Of a DNA stretch of 64,000 nt, positions 10,189-22,200 are shown in pieces. Source of the stretch: Carposina sasakii (taxonomy: Eukaryota > Arthropoda > Insecta > Lepidoptera > Carposinidae). The first letter of the stretch is position 1. The number at the start of each line of letters is the position of its first letter. Where the stretch lies: NCBI GenBank assembly GCA_014607495.2, contig CP053175.1, positions 4,774,001 through 4,838,000 of the forward strand, in the 5' to 3' direction. Position numbers and translations under genes: made by a program. The notes beneath the pieces were generated by a model. That model was not told where the DNA came from, did no database searches, and saw only the letters and a list, made by a program, of their open reading frames with translations.

Positions 10189-10329
10189 ATGGAGGACGTG
10201 TCGGAACACGAACTCGACGTGGCGTTAGCCGCTGGCGCCGATATTACAGAACGCGATTTTACATTACTTTTAATATCGCTATATAGAGATTATCCTGTCT
10301 TGTGGAAAGTAAAAACAAAGACTACCTAG
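10189..10329 (+). pseudogene. MADF-like protein gene, 5' remnant
   Basis: ATG followed by 46 codons, reading MEDVSEHELDVALAAGADIT, then FTLLLISLYRDYPVLWKV before a stop. The ISLYRDYPVLW motif resembles the first helix of MADF (Myb/SANT-like) domains, which typify the second protein of PIF/Harbinger transposons. The rest of the domain is deleted. Confidence 0.6.
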
Positions 10330-10558
10330 ACAAAAACAAACGGTCGACTGCGTTAAAAAATATTACAAAATCATTGCGGATATACATATAAACTAATGTC
10401 TCAAATGACTCTTGGTTCATTCGAATGAAATTTTTATAGTCATCCGGCTCCGTTTCTTGCAGAGTTCTTTGTAAATGCTCATGAGTAAATCTATATCTTA
10501 ATTTGTACCATTCCTTGGACCAACGTCTGGTTTTTTTCTTTTTTTTTAGAAACAGCAA
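10322..10558 (-). pseudogene. PIF/Harbinger nuclease, N-terminal remnant
   Basis: Minus-strand ORF with TRRWSKEWYKLRYRFTHEHL, QRTLQETEPDDYKNFIRMNQ and ESFETLVYM. This resembles the segment before the DDE domain in HARBI1/PIF-type nucleases, where an RRWW..FRMS.E.F pattern precedes the catalytic domain. The DDE part is absent. The Lys run at the ORF start comes from a poly-T tract and may not be genuine coding. Confidence 0.6.
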
Positions 10559-10755
10559 GAGTTATTGCCAAAAACGTCTGTGTTTGAAATCATTATCCTC
10601 TTTAATTTAAAAATCAACACGACTTTGCCGCGTCCCCATTGAGCGACAACCGACAACTGAGGCATGCGCGAATGATGCGCATTGAAAGAAGCTTCAATTG
10701 CCCGTCATTTGAAACGATCATTCACGTAAAACATTGTCAATCGCAATTGACCGTC

Positions 10756-11205
10756 TCGGGGACGCTAATTTTGTTTTTGTTTGTTTAGTTTATCCCGAAG
10801 GAAAGGCAAGGGGAACTAAGCCCATACAGCCATTGTCTTTAGTAAATGATTTCTGAATTTATGATGGATGATAATAATGATGATGAATGGAAACGCCGGG
10901 AAAATCCTCAAGAATAAGTGTAAAGTTAGTCAAAATGAAAAATTATTGCAGAAACAACTTACATGGGCCCATGTCGGGGACGCTAAAGAATATATTTCTT
11001 TTTTTTTTGTTTAGTTTATCCCGAAGGAAAGGCAAGGGGAACTATGCCCATACAGCCATTGTCTTTAGTAAATGATTTCTGAATTTACAATAGATGGATG
11101 ATAATGATGATGATTAATGGAAACGTCGAGAAAATCCTCAAATATAAGTGTAAAATTAGTTAAGATTGAAATGAATTTCAGAAACAACTTACATGAGCCC
11201 ATGAA
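10756..11205 (+). repeat. Tandem duplication, period 218 bp
   Basis: TCGGGGACGCTAA occurs at 10756 and 10974, followed in both by TTTAGTTTATCCCGAAGGAA, GCCATTGTCTTTAGTAAATG and GAAACAACTTACATG. A further fragment (TTTATCCCGAAGAAAGGC) is at 14275-14330. Confidence 0.85.
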
Positions 11206-12187
11206 GAGATCGTATTCCGACTAAAGTTTTACTTAACTTACCCGCATATAAAACCATGCACACGCACTAGATTCACATTACAAGTAAACAAAATATAACT
11301 TATCAACCAGAAAACATAACTTTACGGACACATGCAAGCCATTAACAAATAAATTTTGATTTTCACAAGAAAATTACCCCCACTCCCTTCCAGCGTTTTC
11401 CCGCTGAATCCAAATATTTCTTAGCGTTGGCATCACCGATATTTTTTTATTTAAATTGCTGTTACTTGGTAAAAGGCATACAGCCACCATACAGCCAAAC
11501 GGTTTAAAAAAAAATTATGTATGTACCTACCTACCTATAGGTTAACATCCGCTTATTCCCCTATGTCTTATATACAAAGAATACTTATTACTTACTCTCT
11601 AATCCTTAGCTCTAATCCTTTGTATCTCCTTTTGGGATCACATCACCGTTAGTTCAATGTCAGCGTATTTACCCAGTTTTAGGTTTACCTACGCTTTATT
11701 TAGGTAGCTACGCAGAAGTCGCGAGAAACCAACAAATATATAAGCACGGTAATCATCATAGAACTTCAAGTTACTAGTACATAGCTAGTTAGTTGTGGAT
11801 TTTCTGAAAAGGGTTAAGTAAGTAGGTATATTAGTCAGCCCACCTCAGCCATAAGTACTGTAATGAGCCTCAGTGCTGCCAACCCACATCCAATGTTAGC
11901 CCAAGATTTTTGAATTTCACCCCTAAAAACCATTAAATTAGGGGGTAGGATGGCGTCCGTTTCATAGTAGGTATGCAGTGACACAGAAAATGTGGTCATA
12001 TAGATTAGCGTCATTACCATCGGAACTACTCTATGAAACGGACAGTACACGTTGAGTCGTTGCACCAAAGTTAAAGTCAACCTCACCTGCATGTGGTGCA
12101 TGCATCCCGCTATTTAATTGGAATTTTTTAAGCATTCAGCGAATAAGTATTTGCCTTCGCATTGCTTTTGCTAGTTAGGTACCGAAT

Positions 12188-12270
12188 CGCTGGATGCAGG
12201 CAGCTTCCAACAGGTCGCAGTGGAGGTTGTTGGGGAAGGCATGTTCTGCAGTTGACTTAAGGGCTGAAAT
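12188..12270 (+). mobile_element. SINE-A-related element, degenerate
   Basis: CTGGATGCAGGCAGCTTCC and GTGGAGGTTGTTGGGGAAGG match the element at 6703-6815. Confidence 0.5.
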
Positions 12271-13066
12271 AATGATATATATACTTATATTATGATATCC
12301 GGATTGGACCAAGTTGACCGACTTTTGTATTTGGAATGCTTACTTAATTATTTACACCCTTTTTTTATATCGATTAGTACGTACGTATAACATTTTTGCT
12401 GACTGTACCTATCGATGCAAACTCCAAGTGCAACAGATCAGACTTTGTTTTGTACCTAGCTTAGATGAAATAAATACTAAAGGTACCTACTTAATCACGT
12501 TACAGTACCTACCTAGGTACTAAAATCTTTAGTAGTACCTTACCTAAGTACCTAGATGTGTACTCAAATCCAAACCAATTTGGTAACCACACGCACAGAT
12601 TTAATAATAACCGTTTACTATCTTTCAAAACTACCAAGCCACACCAATAGTACTAAATTGGGTACCAATACCAAATACCACGTAGTACAACCAGAACCTG
12701 CGCTTGCCCATACACGTATTCAATTCACTACAGGCTCTGAAAACCATACAAGCCTATGTACCAAGTCGCATGCACCTTCTACACCTTTATGTATGGTTGT
12801 ATAGAACCTAGTATCGCTTGAACGATAGTAGAAGTTGTGTGACAGGCTTGCTTACCTGCTTGCCTACCTGCGCAAGCCATAGTCATTTGGTCCCTCTCAC
12901 GCGACGGACGTATAACTTCGCGCACAAAGTTACTCTTGCATTCCTTGATATTGATCAAAATATTACATCCAAAGAGCGGAATGTGAGTCGAGTGATTTGC
13001 CGAAAAAAACGATACAAGTGCCATATAAAATATTAGTGATGTTTGAGTGCGAAACATAGAAAAAAA

Positions 13067-13244
13067 ATGGGTATTTTCGAGTTGTTTTTTGTGAGCGTGC
13101 TGCTGCCGAGTGTCTTTGGGCAGGAGCAGACTTGCTTCAGTGCTGGCAGCGTCACTGGAGCTGCTATTGGTGCATTTCTTGCTGCACTGGTGGTGATTGC
13201 GATCGCTTATTACCTGAGGAAGTGGTATTGGAAGTCGCGCGAAG
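13067..13244 (+). CDS. TM-PDZ gene exon A (signal peptide and TM helix)
   Basis: 178 nt. ATG 13067 in AAAAAAATGG is chosen because the signal peptide starts there; the frame is open upstream only from a non-ATG codon at 13043. Donor GTGAGT at 13245. The TM stretch includes [19 protein letters not shown] with a small-residue GAAIGAF face. Confidence 0.8.
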
Positions 13245-16200
13245 GTGAGTGAATGGCAAGACCTGGTGTAATTTTGTCGCTCGTTTTTCAGATTTAGAAT
13301 CACGTAGGTACCTAGTTGAGGTAAAAAGGTAACTTTTTTATTGTTTTATGTTGCCTTTTGTTGTGCTATAATGCCAGCAAATTCGCGCACGTGATCGTGA
13401 TTAAAGACTAAGTAGGTATATCGTGTTATTCTGCTGCCAAGTTTCATTGAAATCCATTCAGTAGTTGCGAGAAAGAATAATCACATTCGCATAAAATTTT
13501 CTTTTATAATTTATTAGTGGGATTAGTAGGATATAATATGGCTCATATCTGTAGGTACCTACCCAACTGTAGGTATCATTGCTCTTCGGCATCCTGACAT
13601 CCTGTTGTTAAGGTGTCCACACACCCAATGTAGTTACACACTTTTCTGCTTCTTTTTCTGCGTTGACATTCTGACTTTTATTTACTTTTGGTAAGGACAT
13701 CCCATCATCACCTCGATCCTTACTCCCATTATACTTATACGGTTTCTTTCGAAAGATATTAGGTACGGCCGGTCGCCTGCCTAACGCCAACCTTCTTTGG
13801 CAGATAGCTCAGTCAATTTTCAGTCAATTTTCGACAAGGCATCCTCTTATGTTTTTGAAAAGTTTTGTTTGAGAAAACGTCTCATTTATCCTCAAACTGC
13901 CTTCCTATTCCTACCAGATAAGATGCTATGTTGCGACTTGCGACTATGATCTATGGTTACTGTGGATGCGGTATCCACCAATGATTAGTCCATGATGATT
14001 AGTCAATCTTATCAAAATACTTACATGTCTAGGTACTTTGATTTATAGTCTGTGCATTTAAAAAAAACCTGCTGCCCAGCCCAGAGGTCGCACGTTCGAA
14101 ACCGGTCATTCATGAGCCAGAAATCGTTATACGAGTGCTATTATTTTAAGTTATTGCCAAATGATTGGTAACGGTGAAAGTGACTGTGATATCAGTGCAA
14201 ATTCTTAAGCTGGGCACCTTAGAATATGTACCGTGTGGACAGAGTTGAATTTGAAACTAGGTTGTTAGTTTTTTGGTTTATCCCGAAGAAAGGCAAAGGG
14301 AACTATGCCCATACGTACAGCCTAGGTGCTTGGCAATGCGTCCAGTATTCTGGGCACCCTCCCAGTAGACCGAAAATATGTACTTAAATTTAATTTTGTG
14401 TAGGATAAGTTAGTTTAGCTATGGCTTAGAAAACAATAATAATTTCGAGTACTGAATAAACAGACTATAAAATGTTGTAACTGTTCTGTTGTAAGCTTGA
14501 TATTTCAAATTAAACCTAATGCCTACTGTTAAATAACGGGACTGCCTCTATCTCAGGTAGTCTAAAATTCTACTAAGTTACGACCGATAGCGAAGATAGC
14601 AAAGTTATCGAAACAATCCCACCACTATGAAGCCTTCATTTAGGGCGTTTGTTCAATGACGTGATAAAGTCTAACCCCTATTGGTAGAGACGTTTCGATA
14701 ACTTTGAGAACTTCGCTGTCGTAAATTGTTTCGTTGTCTAAGCTTCCAGCGATCTTAAACACATATATCTATGTTAGATCCTTAATAAGTACCTACCTCA
14801 AAAATTTAATTTTAATTGTCTCTATGCTTCTTAGGTAAATATGCGATATATCTAACTATCTATCTACCTACCTATTAAGTAGAAACAAATTATTTCAAAG
14901 TCATCAAAACAGCAAACTACAGATACCTAACAGTTATTAATATTGACTACCTATTTACCCAATCAAACGTGTCTAATTGGTCAGTTAATACTTAATTCAT
15001 TAGTTGGGTAATTATCTAATTTTTCTAAGATGAGATGAAATCTCGGTGTGTAGGGGATTATATCGGCTTACTCGACAAGGTTTGGGGCTTCTACATATAG
15101 GGTGTTTGTGACAGCCAAGCAAATATTGATATGGTGACTAGAGAACTTGATTCTGAGTCGAAAACCACTGAAAATTTTCGCAGGAAAATTGTAAAATTTT
15201 CCGAGTTTTTTTTTATTTTTTCAGAAAAAATTCGTTTAGTTCGTTTAAGTAAGCCTTAGATAATGATTTTAAATAAAGTCAAGAGTAAGTAGGTTCTACG
15301 TATTTTAAAACTATTCACATTATTAAGTTACGGGACTTCCCCATTTGACATTTAGGTACTATTTTATATTCGAATGTTAAAAACCGGGTTTTCTCGATTA
15401 CGAGTGCCATAGCTGAATCATAATGCGACTAACCATGATATGTCATTGGAGGTTGAAGCTACATCGATATTTTCTTAAATTGGGATTTTGAAATGTGTTT
15501 TGGTTTATTTCTTTATTAGGTTCCTGTGTGGGGTTTCCCTGGAATACATCAGCTGCATCTCTTTCCGTGCATGTCGTAAGAGTCGACTAGGAACTCAGCC
15601 CCCTTAGCATGACCACGCATCGTGGATATCGTATCGTATGATATCGTATCGTCTCTATATAAAATTCAACATGGCGGCTATATTTATCGTATTTTGACAG
15701 GCTAAATGTCGATAAATCGGTTTATCATATCGGGTTCGCAGGTAATGCTAGGCTAGCAGGCATTCTCTCAGACGATAATAATAATAACACCTAATAATAA
15801 AATTCTTTATTGCACGTCTAAAGGTTTGTACAATGGCGGACTTAATGCTATGCTAATACGATAAGCTAGTAACTAATCACTGATCATTTACAACTGTTCC
15901 CACTAGGCTAAAAGTAGCTGTGGAATCTCCTTTATGATCTTGCAGGCCTGGCTACCCCATTTCGGGAACACAGCCATGTGTATGTACCTATCTATATCTA
16001 TGTATTTATTAGAGGTGCTATTGCCCACCTCCTGTAAACCCTTAATCGGACTTAGTTATGCAAACGGGAACCAACGTACATAAACAGTAGCATCGAATTC
16101 TAACAAAATTTACAGATAATTTTGATGTTTACAAGGTTGATAGAAAGTTCATTTTTGAAAGCTTATGTAGCCTAAAATTTTACTTTATACATTAGTGGCT

Positions 16201-19200
16201 TGATTCCCGTTTACATAACTATGTCCAATCATCTCATAAGTTATATACCCACCACGGGCAGACATGGAGTGGTGCTATGTGCTATGAGGTAGAATTTTAG
16301 ACTACCTACCAGTTAGCCAGTCCTGTAAATTGTTTTAGAGATTTCATCTGTTAAGAGACAGAGTGACAAAATACAGACACTTTCCATATCGTAAACACTT
16401 TCTATTTGGTTGTTATTCAAGTGTTTATGTTACTGTCACTTGTATGCAATGCATAACCATGCATAACGAGGTATAACGTAAACATACCGAATTCCTGGCC
16501 TGTGAATGCATATTTACAAACTAGCGGCCGCCCGCGACTTCGTCCGCGTGAAAGGGCATTGCATCCGTGTGAAGCCGGCCCCATGATTACGTAAAAGCAA
16601 TAGAATTTTACGTAATCAGGGGGCGGGGTGGGTTGCTATATAGCCTATAGCCTTCCTCGATAATTGGGCTATCCAACTCTGAAAGAATTTTTGAAATCGG
16701 ACTAGTAGTTCCTGAAATTAGCGCATTCAAACAAACAAACTCTTCAGCCTTATAATAATATAAGCTGTTGCCCGCGACTTCGTCCGCGTCAACAAACAGA
16801 ATAAAATATTTTAAAGTACTTCTGCGTAAATTATATTTTTTGTTTTATTTTCTTGTGGCAGAAGAACATACTGATTTTCTCCGCAACCCGATCTTGACAA
16901 CGCGACATATAATTGGCCGTGTGAAAAGCAGTCTTGACGTAAGTCAATTCCAACGTGTTTATACGTTTGCCCCTGTGATTTATTAATTGTTACAGCAAAA
17001 GATAACTTAACAGGGAATTGAATTCTTTTAAAATGTTGAATAACTTTTCCTAAGACGGTATTTTCATATCTCTCAAAATTTAGCTGGGCTGTTAAGGGTT
17101 CTGCATCAGGTTATCTAGACCTTCAATTTTATTACGTTATTAGAAAGTGCTTATCATGCTGAGCAACTTTTCCTAAGACGGTATTTTCATATCTCTCAAA
17201 GTTTAGCTGGGCTGCTAAGGGTTCTGCATCAGGCAGTCTAGACCTTCAATTTTTTTCTTTCATATCATTTCTACGTCATTTTATTCTTTCATACATATTT
17301 TTTGGATAACTTGAACCGTTTACGCAGCGCACGCAACGGAAGTCTCCAAAGTTGAATAATTTTCCCCGTTTTTTCCACATTTTCCTCTTATTCTTCGTCC
17401 CTATTGGTCGCACTGTGATGATATATAGCCTAAAGCCTTTCTCGATAAATGGACTATCCAACACAAAAAGAATTTTTTAATTCGACCCAGTAGTTCCGGA
17501 GATTAGCGCGTTCAATCAAACAAACAAACAAACAAACAAACTCTTCAGCTTTATAATATAAATATATATTAGTATAGATTAACCGATGCAATATCAATAA
17601 TAAAAAAACTAGTGCCCGCCCGCGACTTTGCGTAAACTTTGAGTTCCTGTTATTTCTTCTTCCTGTGGGAATGTCGGGTAATCTCATCTTAGTGGACCTA
17701 TCTATCTATACATAGTATAAAATGAAGTTGCGAAGGGCGCCCAAAATGTGTTTGTTACCTAGGATCTCAAAAACTACTATATCAATAGCTATACGGTTTT
17801 CAATAATGGAAAGAAGACATTCCAGGGATTCTATAGGTGTATAATTTAGGTGTACCTACTTAAGAAATTATTAGAGGAATCGTAACAGTTATCAGACGGA
17901 CGGAAGAAAAACGAGCTTTTTGGAGGCTTGCATTGCGTGCGCTGCTGAAATAACTCAAAATACAGAATAACAATGTATGGGGGAATTATTCTTCTCAAAA
18001 AGTTCTATAAAAAAGTCTGCGATAGCATATGTCTATCCTTTAAGGTTTAGCCACAATAACGATTTTAGTGGTGTTCAAGTTCAATTTACGAAATATCTTA
18101 TTTTTCAATTACTCGATGTTCCTACCGACATAGACCAATAAACATAAAACAAAATGCATATCAAATTAAAGCTGATGAAATGAGGATTCCGAATATATAC
18201 ATATCATAACACTTTTATGTTAATATTAATACACAAGATGCATTTACAATGCCGAGGGCAGAGATGGCGGCGGCGGCGGCTGCGTTCCGTCGTTGTGTCA
18301 GTCGGTCGGTCCGCATAGCACGACAGTGGCGGCGAGTGGCGGCGCGCGGCGGCGGCGACGGCGGTGGTGGGGGTGGGCTCATGTTGAGGTGCGCGACCCG
18401 AACGGGCAGACAACGTTGATGGTTGTGTCGAATTATAAACTACAGCTGTAAAAGTCGAATATCCGAGTGAAGCCGGAACCGCGGGCTGCTAGTATGTTAT
18501 AAAAGGTAGCCATGGTTGAAATATCAACACGGCTATAATTTTTTCTTAACAAATACCAGGGTATCTGGAACTGCAGGATCACGATGAAGATGTTATAATT
18601 CAAATTCAAAAATTCAAATTCAAAATCATTTATTCAACATGAAAGCATTAACACTTGTTTGTTGATTGTCTAATTATATGTTACTTTCTATGTTCGCATC
18701 CCAAAAATGAAACCGCTACCAAACAAAAAAGGAGGTGAATTTAAACAACCCAAAAATAAATAAATCGCAAAGCTTTTGCTTTGGCAACGGTCACCATCCC
18801 AAGGTGCGATTTGTTACGGTCTGTCAGGCATAAGTTAGCGATTCGGGGCTAATAGCCACCAACGTGGAGAATAAGAGTTAAGGTCGCCTAAAGATGAAAT
18901 CCAGAAGAGCTGCTACACAGTTCTCCTTTATGGCAAAACCAACATTAGGTCTGACACACCGCATGATTATACTATTACTGTTACACTATCTCAGTGAAGT
19001 GTCACTGCTTGAAAGAAGAAATAGCAAGAAAACTCCCAGCGACACAGTCAAAACTAAGTAACATATTAACAAAAGAATCTTACATTGGATAAGATATCAG
19101 ATAGTAACACTTAACTCATTTAGTGTGTATAAATTCAATTATCATAACATAATTAATTTAAATTCATATAAATTACATACCCACTTACACAAAGTAAGTA

Positions 19201-22200
19201 CAGGTCCATGTCAAATTTAAATTGTATAAATAAAAATAAAATGTGTACACAGAGTACAAGTCAATGTCAAATAAGTATCTACTAAACTATAAAATATAAA
19301 AAAGATATATATTTGTGTACAATAGTACAAGTCGACGGTAAAATGTGAATAGAAGAGCTAACGTGTCATTCAGAACTTAAATATATAATACCTATAGCTG
19401 GTAATAACATTAGAATGAAGAAGTCACGCATGATACACTATAGCGCTTCTGGTCACATTCACCAACACATATTAACTATACCTACTAAGCTAAATATAAA
19501 AGTAAAACATAGATTGCGTAACTTGGGGATGCTAGAACAATTCACTTCCATGGCTCGCTATCATTTAAATATTCTAATACTGTATAATATTCTTTCATGC
19601 AAAGTTTTTTCTTCACAATATTTTTAAATTTACAGATAGGTAGCCCTTTGAGTGTATCTGGAAGCTTGTTGTAGAAAAGTATACATTGACCCATGAATGA
19701 TTTACTGACTTTGCGGAGACGGGACACATGAGCAACAAGTCTGTTCTTACCTCTTGTATTTATTTTGTGCACATCAGACATTTTATTAAATTTATCTAAA
19801 TTCTTATGAACGTATAATAAATTTTCATAAATATAATTCGAAGCTAAAGTCATTATATTCAATTCTTTAAATTTCTCACGTAATGTGACCCTGGACCCTA
19901 AGTTTAGAATTGCACGGACAGCTCTTTTTTGTAAGATAAATATTGACTCCCAATCAGCTGCGCTTCCCCATAATAAAATACCGTATGTCATTATACTATG
20001 GAAATAGCTAAAATAAACAATTCTAGCAGTCTCGACATCTGTCAGTAGACGAATTCTCTTAACTGCATAGGCTGCAGAACTGAGTTTCTTACTTAGTTTT
20101 TCAATGTGAGGACCCCATTGTAATTTGGCATCCAAAGTTATGCCCAAGAAAACAGTCGAATCCACTTGATCCAGTCTCTCGTCGCCTATGTAAACATCAG
20201 ATCTAACTTGTTTCACGTTGGGAGTAGAAAATTTTATTAATTTCGTTTTCCTACTATTAAGAACAAGATTATTATTACTAAACCAATATAACACTTTAGA
20301 GAGAGCACTGTTCACCACGTCATATACGATGAGCTGCCTCTTTACTTTAAAAAGTAAGGAGGTGTCATCTGCAAACAATACTATTTCATGCTCATTACCT
20401 ACAAAGTATGGCAAATCATTTATATAAATACGGAAAAGAAACGGACCAAGGATTGAACCTTGTGGGACACCTATTGTGACGCGCGATCCCGGTGATCGTT
20501 TTCCGTTCACATCTACCTTCTGAATCCTATCGTTCAAATAGGACATCAGAAGATAGAGGGCCCCACCCCGTATACCATAATGTTCTAATTTTCGAATTAA
20601 AATTTCATGGTGGACACAATCAAACGCTTTTGACAAGTCACAGAACACTCCCAGTGCGTCATGTGACTCCTCCCAAGCGTCGACAATGTGTCTTAACAAG
20701 TCAACTCCCGCGTCGATAGTAGACCGCCCCTTGGTGAAGCCATACTGCTTATTGCTAAAAAGGTTGTTATTATCGAAGTGCCTGGACAATTGTTCTAAAA
20801 TTAGTTTTTCAAAGATTTTACTGATTGTTGGGAGTACTGATATCGGGCGAAAATTACCTGGATCAGAAGATTCTCCTGACTTGAACAACGGAATAACTTT
20901 ACTATGTTTCATTAAATCAGGAAAGACTCCTTTGTCTATACAATTATTAAAAACGCTTGCTAGCGGAGTACTTATTACATCTATTATTGAACCTAACGTT
21001 TTCACCGATAGGCCCCATAGGTCAGCGGTTTTTTTGGAGTAGATGGATTTAAAAGTTTTAATTATATCTTTGTAGTTAACATAGGAAAATGCAAAATCCC
21101 TCTCACATGCTGTTACACTGTTTTTGAGCAAAGATGCAGCGACCTCAGGGGACGAGTTAAGGTCTTTTGTTGCTGAATGAGGTATACTGTCAAAGAAGTT
21201 TTGGAAAGCTGCGGCTACCTCAGAGTGAGATTTTATGTTAACTCCATCCATATAGCTAACATAGGCCAGTGAGGCAAGCACGAACCTCTCGATAGTCCGT
21301 AACGCTATCGTCAAACTGTAGGTATCAAGTACGGCGCATAAAAATGGTTCACACTCGGCCCCCTGGTTACGTAAAAGCAATAGCAAAGCCGAAGCAAAGC
21401 GATAGCGAAAATTGTACAGTATTCGCCTTGAAATGTCAAAGTTCCTTTGAAATTCATTTTACGTAATACGAATTTGACAAGTAATCGGCGATTTTTATAC
21501 AATTTTCGCTATCGCTTTGCTTTCGCTAGTTAGGTAATAAGGGGGCCGGTCACGTTCGGGTTACTGATGTACTCGTAAAAGAACAGTCGCAAGTTACTAA
21601 CTAGCTCATCGCCCGAGGGTATTCCCAGATTTCCTTAACCGACTTTTGTTAGGACTTAGGACACCTCCTCTGTATATTTGCTCCTCAATTTAAGCCCAGT
21701 TTCCACATATGGCTTGTCCACAAGCAACCTGTGTTTACTGTTACCAAACCCACTTTTGCAAAACAGCCTACCATCCATTGAAGGATTTCATCATTGGACT
21801 ATGAAAGGCGAATTTTTTAGCCAACTGCTCCATAAGGAGGATTATGTTTTTCAAGTGTATATGTACATTTCTTTGTCAAGTTCTAGGGGCTAAACAGTCG
21901 CATTTGATCTGGATAGGTATTAGGTAATTAGTTAGTGGCATGTGGTGAAAATTTTTTTCGCAGTCGGGTTGTTTTTCGGTGGTTTAAGTCATGAGATTAT
22001 GCATGCTGGAATAATTAAAAACTATGAACAGACCAGACATTTATCAATTTTAGTTGTAAAACCTACATAATAAAGTAAGTAATTCTAGAAAATGATGAAA
22101 ATAATTTTAGGTTTATAATATTACCTAGATTTTTTTTTTAATTATGCATTTGCTATAGGCACAGATGTAATTTTTTTACAAACTTAACCTTGCTTAGTGC

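Larger units (their letters stand above)
9971..10758. mobile_element. PIF/Harbinger derivative (internally deleted)
   Basis: The ends are inverted repeats of about 42 bp: CGAGACGGTCAATTGCGATT at the left and AATCGCAATTGACCGTCTCG at the right. Inside are two short ORF remnants in opposite orientation, one MADF-like and one nuclease-like, the two genes typical of animal PIF/Harbinger elements. CAATTGAC-type words are very dense in the left 180 bp. No clear 3-bp target duplication was found at the ends chosen. Confidence 0.75.
9561..13066. other. Intergenic region between divergent FAM98 and TM-PDZ genes
   Basis: 3.5 kb between the two start codons. It contains the PIF/Harbinger derivative, a 218-bp tandem duplication, repeat fragments near 11830-12110 and 12188-12270, and presumably both promoters. 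A TATA-like CATATAAAATA sits at 13021, about 45 bp before the TM-PDZ start, but is too close to the ATG to be trusted as its TATA box. Confidence 0.6.
16764..17578 (-). mobile_element. Helitron with residual helicase coding sequence
   Basis: The minus-strand 5' end starts TCTATACTAATATATATTTA just after an A (17579), as Helitrons insert between A and T. The 3' side contains CGCGGACGAAGTCGCGGGC, the same terminal foldback as the short copies. Between them is the C-terminal part of a helicase and a 123-bp tandem duplication. Most of the Rep/helicase gene is deleted. It is joined directly to another copy at 16521-16763. Confidence 0.75.

Noticed and set aside
12779..13303. 174-codon minus-strand ORF
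   Set aside because: It is antisense to exon A of the TM-PDZ gene and its leader; composition is not protein-like and the plus strand has the signal-peptide/TM signature.
18204..18413. 69-codon minus-strand ORF rich in Arg and Ala
   Set aside because: A by-product of the CGG-rich block within a Helitron-like element; no conserved motif.
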